From Chloroflexota bacterium (GTDB lineage Bacteria; Chloroflexota; Limnocylindria; Limnocylindrales; CSP1-4), in NCBI GenBank assembly GCA_021785115.1, contig JAJYGO010000252.1, positions 1-10,798 on the forward strand: 10,798 nt of DNA, in the 5' to 3' direction. A program made the position numbers and the translations under genes. The notes below the pieces were generated by a model that saw nothing but the letters and a program-made list of their open reading frames with translations, was not told where the DNA came from and did not search any database. This document shows, one piece after another, positions 6,510 through 10,798 of the stretch; position 1 is the stretch's first letter, and each line of letters opens with the position of its first letter.

Positions 6510-6526
6510 GAGTTCGATACGAACTC
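6510..6526. repeat. Perfect inverted repeat in the cyclase-helicase intergenic region
   Basis: GAGTTCGATACGAACTC has 7-bp complementary arms around ATA, 49 bp after the cyclase stop. It superficially resembles a tRNA T-arm but no cloverleaf can be built around it. No T-run follows on either strand. It may be a terminator for the cyclase transcript, a regulator site or an attachment-like sequence. The rest of 6461-6725 contains no gene I can support. Confidence 0.45.
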
Positions 6527-6714
6527 ACCTCCTGCACCGGGTGCGACCCACGGCGCACGAAACTGGCGTCTCCAGCGCTCCCGGCCCCGGTCGGCGTACG
6601 TGACCGGGGTGGCGGCAGCAGCCGAGGCCGGAGCCGTGAGAGGGGCCCGCGGCTCGGTCCCGCAGATGATCTAGACACCTCTGCAGCACAGCCCGGGTCG
6701 CCGAGGCGCTGCCC

Positions 6715-6731
6715 CCGTAGTAGGGCTACGG
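6715..6731 (-). terminator. Hairpin overlapping the stop codon of the large nuclease-helicase
   Basis: CCGTAG TAGGG CTACGG forms a perfect 6-bp stem with a 5-base loop. The minus-strand stop codon (TAG at 6728-6726) lies inside one arm. Its position at the very end of the 3.5-kb gene suits a transcript-end hairpin. The following minus-strand bases are G-rich rather than U-rich. Confidence 0.35.
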
Positions 6732-9700
6732 CACAGCCCGCGCGTGCTCGGCGAAGAGGGCGAGCGCGTTCGCCAGCTGCATCTGGCGCGGCGTCCGCGC
6801 ATGGACCCGGAGCAGCTCGGGGCTGGCGACGACGACCGCCACGCAGCGCGCCCGCGAGGTCGCCACGTTGAGGCGGTTGAGCGAGTAGAGGAACTCCATG
6901 CCGCGCGGGGCGTCGGCCTGGCTCGACGACGCCATCGAGTAGACGGAGAGGGGCGCCTCCTGACCCTGGAACTTGTCGACCGTCCCGACGCGGGCGCCCG
7001 CGGGGAGCGCGGCCCCGAGCAGGCCCACCTGCGCGTTGTACGGCGCGACGACGAGGACGCCGTCGAGGCCGAGCGCGTGCAGCTTGCCCCTTGCGTCGGT
7101 CCACGACCAGCCGCCGCCCGCGAGGTCCCGGACGAGCCGCGCGACGGCGTCGGCCTCCTCGGGCGAGTCGTTGGCGTTGCCCTCGTGCGGGACGAGGACC
7201 AGGCGCACCCCGGCGCCAGCCAGGTCCATGTCGCCGAGGTCAGCGCCGCCAGACCCGACCAGCGCCTGCCGCTCGAGTCCCTCGATGGGCTCGAGGCGCC
7301 CCTCGTAGAACGCCTCGGACGTGAACGCGCAGACCGACGGGTGGAGCCGCCGGGTGCGCTCGAGGAAGATGCCGCGCTCGGGCGGCATGGTGGCCGCGCC
7401 GTCGAGCAGGTGGGCGAGCGCCGACCGCTCGACGCCCGGCGGGTGCGAGCCCTTGACGGGCTGGTCGAGCTGCTGCGGGTCGCCGAGCAGGACGATCGAC
7501 GACGCCGCCGGCGACGCCGCCACGGCGTTCGCGAGCGACATCTGGCCCGCCTCCTCGACGATGAGCACGTCCAGCAGCCCGGCGAACTCCGGCCGCGACC
7601 ACAGCCAGGCCGTCCCGCCGACGACCTCCAGCTCGCCCGCCGCCAGCGCCTCGGCCGCCTCGGCGTTGTCCTTGAGCCTGCGCGCCCCCGCGAACGCGGC
7701 GCTGCCGTCCCGATCCGTCCGCTGGCCGATGCGCGGGACCCGCAGACCCTCGCGCTCGGCGATCCCCGCGATCTCCTCGAGGAGGTGGCCGATCACCTTG
7801 TGGCTGTTGGCCGTCACGCCGACGCGCCGGCCCGTCGCCGCCAGCGCGATCGCGATACGCGCGCCGATGTACGTCTTGCCCGAGCCGGGCGGGCCCTGGA
7901 CGGCGAGGTAGCTGCGGTCGAGCGCGAGCGTCGCCGCGACGGCCGAGTCCACGGCGTCGGCCGCCTCCTCCCTGATCATGGAGCCCGGCGCCTGGCCCGC
8001 CCGCGGCGCCTCGCGGAGGAGCAGGTCCCGGGCGGCGCGGTACGGCCCGTCGCCGCGGATCCCGGCATCGGCGACCCAGGCGGCCACGCGCTCGAGGCTC
8101 CCCTGGACCTCGGCCGTGGACACGAAGTCGTAGGGGAGGACCGCCCGGATCGCGGCCGGGTCCTCGAGCGCGGCCCGCTTGAAGTCGATCGTCCGGGCGG
8201 CCTCGTCGACCGCGACCACCTCGCCTGGGTTGGAGCCGTCCTGCGCCCGGACGCCGCCGCCCACCTTGACCTCGTGGTCCTGCTCGGGGAAGCGGTAGCG
8301 GTAGACGGTCGACCGCTTGACCGTCCCGACCTCGCCGACGAACTCGAGACCGCCCAGCGGCTCCCTCTCGGCGACGCGGTCCTCGTCGGACAGGTCGTTG
8401 AGGAAGTGGAACCAGCGCTGCCAGAACGACTTCTCCTCGCGCCGGTGGAACCACAGGAGGTTGGCGAGGAGCCAGCGGGCGTGGGCCTCGGGGTCGTCGC
8501 CGTCCCTGCCGCCGGGGGCGAGGCGCTCGGCGAGGTCGGCGACGGCCGCCAATCGCTCGGCCAGGGGCTCGGGCGCCTCGGGCTGGCGCGGCGTCAGGCG
8601 CGGGACGTCGGAACCGAGCTGCGCCGCGAGGGCGGGCCTGACCGCCGCCTCGAGCCAGTCCCGCAGGAGCATCGTCGAGACGACGTCGTCGCGGTTGTAC
8701 GACTCGATCCGGTCCAGCGTGTCCTGGCCGTGCTCGCCCTCGATGCCCTGGAGCCAGGCCTCGAACGCGGCGATGGAGCTGCCCGCGTCGCGCAGGTCGA
8801 CGACGCGCTCGAAGCCGTAGAGCTTCTCCAGGCGCTTGATCGAGTAGCTCTCGACCGACGCGCGGATCCCCTGGCGGACGACGTGGTACAGGTCGACCAG
8901 CGTGCCGGCGCGCAGCAGCGCGTCCACCTCGTCCTCGCGCGTGCCGTGGCGGCCCATCAGGCGCTTGAGCGCGGTGGGCTCGTAGGGCGCGTAGTGGTAG
9001 ATGTGGATCGCGTCGTCCTTCGCCAGGCGGTCCTTGAACAGGTCCATCAGCCGCTCGAACGCGGCGCGCTCGGCGGCCTCGGTCACCTCGCCGTCCGGGT
9101 CGCGCGACCAGAGCGCGTGGAAGGCCGGGCGCGGCTGGCCGTCGGCCCCGGGCTCCATCACCCCCGGCTCGAGCACGCCGAACAGGTAGTCGATCCCCTC
9201 GTCGCCGGCGTACGGGTCGCCCTCGATGTCGAAGAACAGGTCGCCGGGGCGCGGCTCGGGCAGCGCGAGCAAGCCGCGGTCGGGCTCGAGCGTCCCGTCG
9301 CGGAGGCACGGGGGATCGGCCAGCTCCCAGAGCCGGCCGCCGCCCGGCGACGCGTCGCGGACCTGGATCGCCGCCTGGCGCTGGACGCGCTCGAGGCCCT
9401 GGGTGCTGACGCCCTCGAGCCGCGGCACCAGCGGCAGCGCCAGCCGGGCGAGAGCCGTCCGCGTGCCCACCCCGCGCTCGGCCAGCGCCCGGCGCTGGCG
9501 CGACGTGATCCCAGCCACCACCGAGAGGTGGTCGTCGGCGCGGCGGCGCCTGGTGCACACCTCGTCCCAGCGGCAGACCTCGCAGTGCTCGACGGGCTCG
9601 GGGTAGGTGCCGGGCGGCGGGTCCGCGGGCTCCGCGGCGTCCACGTGCGCCACGAACAGGCCCTTGGCGAGCCGGTAGTAGGCCATGAAGTCGGCCACGC

Positions 9701-10262
9701 GGTAGGTCGCCGTCTCGCGCGCCCTGCCGCCGAGCACGACGTGCAGGCGCTCGGGCTCCGCCCCCTGGATGCGGGTGAGGCCCTCGAGGTACGAGCAGAT
9801 CTGGAGGACGGCGCTCGCCTTCACGTGGCGGGCGAGCTTGGTGTCGGCGACCTCGTAGCTCCAGTCGCCGAGGCCGCTCGGCTTGTCCACGCGCAGCAGG
9901 AAGTCCGCGTGGCCTCGCCAGCGGCCGTCGAAGAACGTGGCCTGGTAGACGACGTCGGCGCCCGCGCGGAGCGCGCGCTCGGTCTCGGCCGCGGCGGCGC
10001 GCAGCTGCTCGGCCCGGTCCGCGATCGAGCCGTCGAGCTCGATCCTGGTGACCGTGCGGCCGGCCACCTCCAGGTCCGCGAGGTACCGCGCCTCGTGCTC
10101 GAAGCCGCGCCTGCGGATCACCTCGAGCTCGGGGTCGTCACGGTACGGGCGCTCGATGAGGCCTGCGAGGCGGGCGAGCTCCAGCCCGGTCAGGTGCTCG
10201 CAGGCGAGGAAGCCGACGAGGTCGGTGGCGGCGAAGACGCGGGTCCCGTCGAGCAGCTGCAT
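6726..10262 (-). CDS. TM0106-type RecB/Cas4-like nuclease, DEDD exonuclease and SF1B helicase fusion
   Basis: A 1178-residue three-enzyme protein. (1) Residues 1-240 are a Cas4/RecB-like PD-(D/E)XK nuclease: RGFEHEARYL (52-61), GHADFL with Asp120, YEVADTK (136-142) and QICSY (154-158). Cys21 with Cys227, Cys230 and Cys236 probably hold a 4Fe-4S cluster as in Cas4 and AddB. (2) Residues about 340-540 are a DEDD/RNase H-like exonuclease of the YprB type: FDIEGD (Asp345, Glu347), HYAPYE (423-428), TLVDLYH (Asp457) and YNRDDV (522-527). (3) Residues about 770-1160 are an SF1B helicase of the DNA2/UPF1 group: GPPGSGKT (790-797), IVEEAGQ (901-907), LLGDPQQL (925-932), TVDKFQGQE (1094-1102) and NVATSRAR (1132-1139). 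Motif II reads VEEA rather than the usual DEA. The expected role is end processing and unwinding of DNA or RNA-DNA structures. ATG at 10262 is the only start, because an in-frame TAG lies 13 bases upstream. The upstream gene ends 32 bp away on the same strand, so the two are likely co-transcribed. Confidence 0.9.
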   Translation of the reverse strand: MQLLDGTRVFAATDLVGFLACEHLTGLELARLAGLIERPYRDDPELEVIRRRGFEHEARYLADLEVAGRTVTRIELDGSIADRAEQLRAAAAETERALRAGADVVYQATFFDGRWRGHADFLLRVDKPSGLGDWSYEVADTKLARHVKASAVLQICSYLEGLTRIQGAEPERLHVVLGGRARETATYRVADFMAYYRLAKGLFVAHVDAAEPADPPPGTYPEPVEHCEVCRWDEVCTRRRRADDHLSVVAGITSRQRRALAERGVGTRTALARLALPLVPRLEGVSTQGLERVQRQAAIQVRDASPGGGRLWELADPPCLRDGTLEPDRGLLALPEPRPGDLFFDIEGDPYAGDEGIDYLFGVLEPGVMEPGADGQPRPAFHALWSRDPDGEVTEAAERAAFERLMDLFKDRLAKDDAIHIYHYAPYEPTALKRLMGRHGTREDEVDALLRAGTLVDLYHVVRQGIRASVESYSIKRLEKLYGFERVVDLRDAGSSIAAFEAWLQGIEGEHGQDTLDRIESYNRDDVVSTMLLRDWLEAAVRPALAAQLGSDVPRLTPRQPEAPEPLAERLAAVADLAERLAPGGRDGDDPEAHARWLLANLLWFHRREEKSFWQRWFHFLNDLSDEDRVAEREPLGGLEFVGEVGTVKRSTVYRYRFPEQDHEVKVGGGVRAQDGSNPGEVVAVDEAARTIDFKRAALEDPAAIRAVLPYDFVSTAEVQGSLERVAAWVADAGIRGDGPYRAARDLLLREAPRAGQAPGSMIREEAADAVDSAVAATLALDRSYLAVQGPPGSGKTYIGARIAIALAATGRRVGVTANSHKVIGHLLEEIAGIAEREGLRVPRIGQRTDRDGSAAFAGARRLKDNAEAAEALAAGELEVVGGTAWLWSRPEFAGLLDVLIVEEAGQMSLANAVAASPAASSIVLLGDPQQLDQPVKGSHPPGVERSALAHLLDGAATMPPERGIFLERTRRLHPSVCAFTSEAFYEGRLEPIEGLERQALVGSGGADLGDMDLAGAGVRLVLVPHEGNANDSPEEADAVARLVRDLAGGGWSWTDARGKLHALGLDGVLVVAPYNAQVGLLGAALPAGARVGTVDKFQGQEAPLSVYSMASSSQADAPRGMEFLYSLNRLNVATSRARCVAVVVASPELLRVHARTPRQMQLANALALFAEHARAVP

Positions 10263-10294
10263 GCGCGCATCAGCCTACGCGGCGCCGTGACAGC

Positions 10295-10798
10295 TCAGGC
10301 GTCACTCTGCCCGTCCCCCTCCAGATCCCGTGCCGCGATCAGGCAGACCTCGCGCATGCCGGCGCAGTCGTGGGCGTTGTGCTTGAGGAGGCGCGCCCAG
10401 CGGGCCCGCTGGCGGGGCGTGGGCGGCCGCCCGCCGGCGAGGGTCGGCGTGATCGCCCGGATCGTGTCGCCGACGTGGCCCGGGCCGGCGCCGGGCGGGA
10501 CCGGGTAGCCGACCAGCTCGAGCCAGGCCGCGAGCGTGCCGTCGGCGGGGCGGTCGGCCGGACGGCAGCGATTGACCCAGCGCTTCGCCACGGCGAGCGC
10601 GTTGGCGTAGCGCGACTCGAACCGGGCGACGAGGTCGGGTTCGTCGGCGCATAGGCGGCGCACCACCTCGAGCTCGTGCTCGGTCCACGCGACGATCCGG
10701 CGGTCCCGGGCCTCCGCGCGGCGGACGAGCATCTCCACCGCCTCGCGCGCCGGGCGGAGTTCGGGCCCCATCGGGGCGAAGAGCGGGTCGAGGACGAC
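10295..10798 (-). CDS. C-terminal part of an unnamed, possibly RNase H-like protein (partial)
   Basis: The frame is open to the window edge, so the N-terminus is missing and 167 residues are visible. The internal ATG at 10771 is probably not the start, since the nine codons before it (VVLDPLFAP) read as a continuing protein. Visible features are IVAWTEHELEVVRRL, a YANALAVAKRWVNR helix, a Gly/Pro-rich GYPVPPGAGPGHVGDTIRAI stretch and a final LLKHNAHDCAGMREV. The HNxxDC motif resembles the last catalytic segment (YNxxDV) of DEDD/RNase H-like exonucleases, and TEHELEVV resembles an earlier helix of that fold. I treat exonuclease-like as a tentative family call. It ends 32 bp before the large nuclease-helicase on the same strand, which suggests an operon whose products act on related substrates. 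Confidence 0.75.
   Translation of the reverse strand, partial: VVLDPLFAPMGPELRPAREAVEMLVRRAEARDRRIVAWTEHELEVVRRLCADEPDLVARFESRYANALAVAKRWVNRCRPADRPADGTLAAWLELVGYPVPPGAGPGHVGDTIRAITPTLAGGRPPTPRQRARWARLLKHNAHDCAGMREVCLIAARDLEGDGQSDA

Noticed and set aside
6480..6560. A possible tRNA gene or remnant around GAGTTCGATACGAACTC
   Set aside because: The sequence resembles a T-loop, but the arms form a 7-bp stem with a 3-base loop. No acceptor, D or anticodon stems can be paired around it.
6686..6740. Direct repeat GCACAGCCCG at 6686-6695 and 6731-6740
   Set aside because: Ten bases with no extension beyond the match is close to chance level in GC-rich DNA, and no mobile-element feature flanks it.
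6744..10508. A 1254-codon open frame on the plus strand, antisense to the large nuclease-helicase
   Set aside because: It is a mirror of a GC-rich gene on the other strand. Its translation is a low-complexity Arg/Ala/Gly/Val/Leu mix with no domain motifs, whereas the minus strand carries complete helicase and nuclease motifs.

Overview
The window is about 10.8 kb of very GC-rich DNA. Codon third positions are nearly all G or C, and two genes appear to use TTG starts. This suits a high-GC bacterium such as an actinobacterium (for example a Thermoleophilia-like lineage) or a GC-rich Chloroflexota. The sequence alone does not settle which. I see no rRNA, tRNA, CRISPR array, transposase or integrase.

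Layout, left to right. (1) The last codons of a plus-strand gene end at 65. (2) After a leader with a promoter-like -10 box and a possible 27-codon leader ORF comes a plus-strand SF1A helicase (302-3280). It resembles helicase IV / UvrD, with an N-terminal coiled coil, a nuclease-like insert and an extra C-terminal module. (3) Hairpins at 3342-3436 separate it from a convergent minus-strand gene for an 88-residue, very acidic unknown protein. (4) Upstream of that, on the same strand, is a NERD-domain nuclease-like protein with a C-terminal zinc ribbon (3952-4893). (5) A 307-bp divergent intergenic region holding a perfect palindrome leads to a plus-strand membrane-bound diguanylate cyclase (5201-6460) with an HGDEF signature and an intact RxxD inhibitory site. 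(6) After a 265-bp spacer with a perfect inverted repeat comes a large minus-strand enzyme (6726-10262). It combines a Cas4/RecB-like iron-sulfur nuclease, a DEDD/RNase H-like exonuclease and a DNA2/UPF1-like SF1B helicase (TM0106-type). (7) Immediately upstream, probably in the same operon, is the C-terminal 167 residues of another protein with an exonuclease-like HNxxDC motif. It runs off the window end.

Four of the six main genes are recognisable or likely nucleic-acid processing proteins: two multi-domain helicase-nucleases, a NERD nuclease-like protein and a possible exonuclease. The acidic protein and the diguanylate cyclase sit among them. The most natural reading is an accessory DNA repair, recombination or defence neighbourhood. 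Mixed strands and intergenic gaps mean it is not one operon, and a joint function is inference only.
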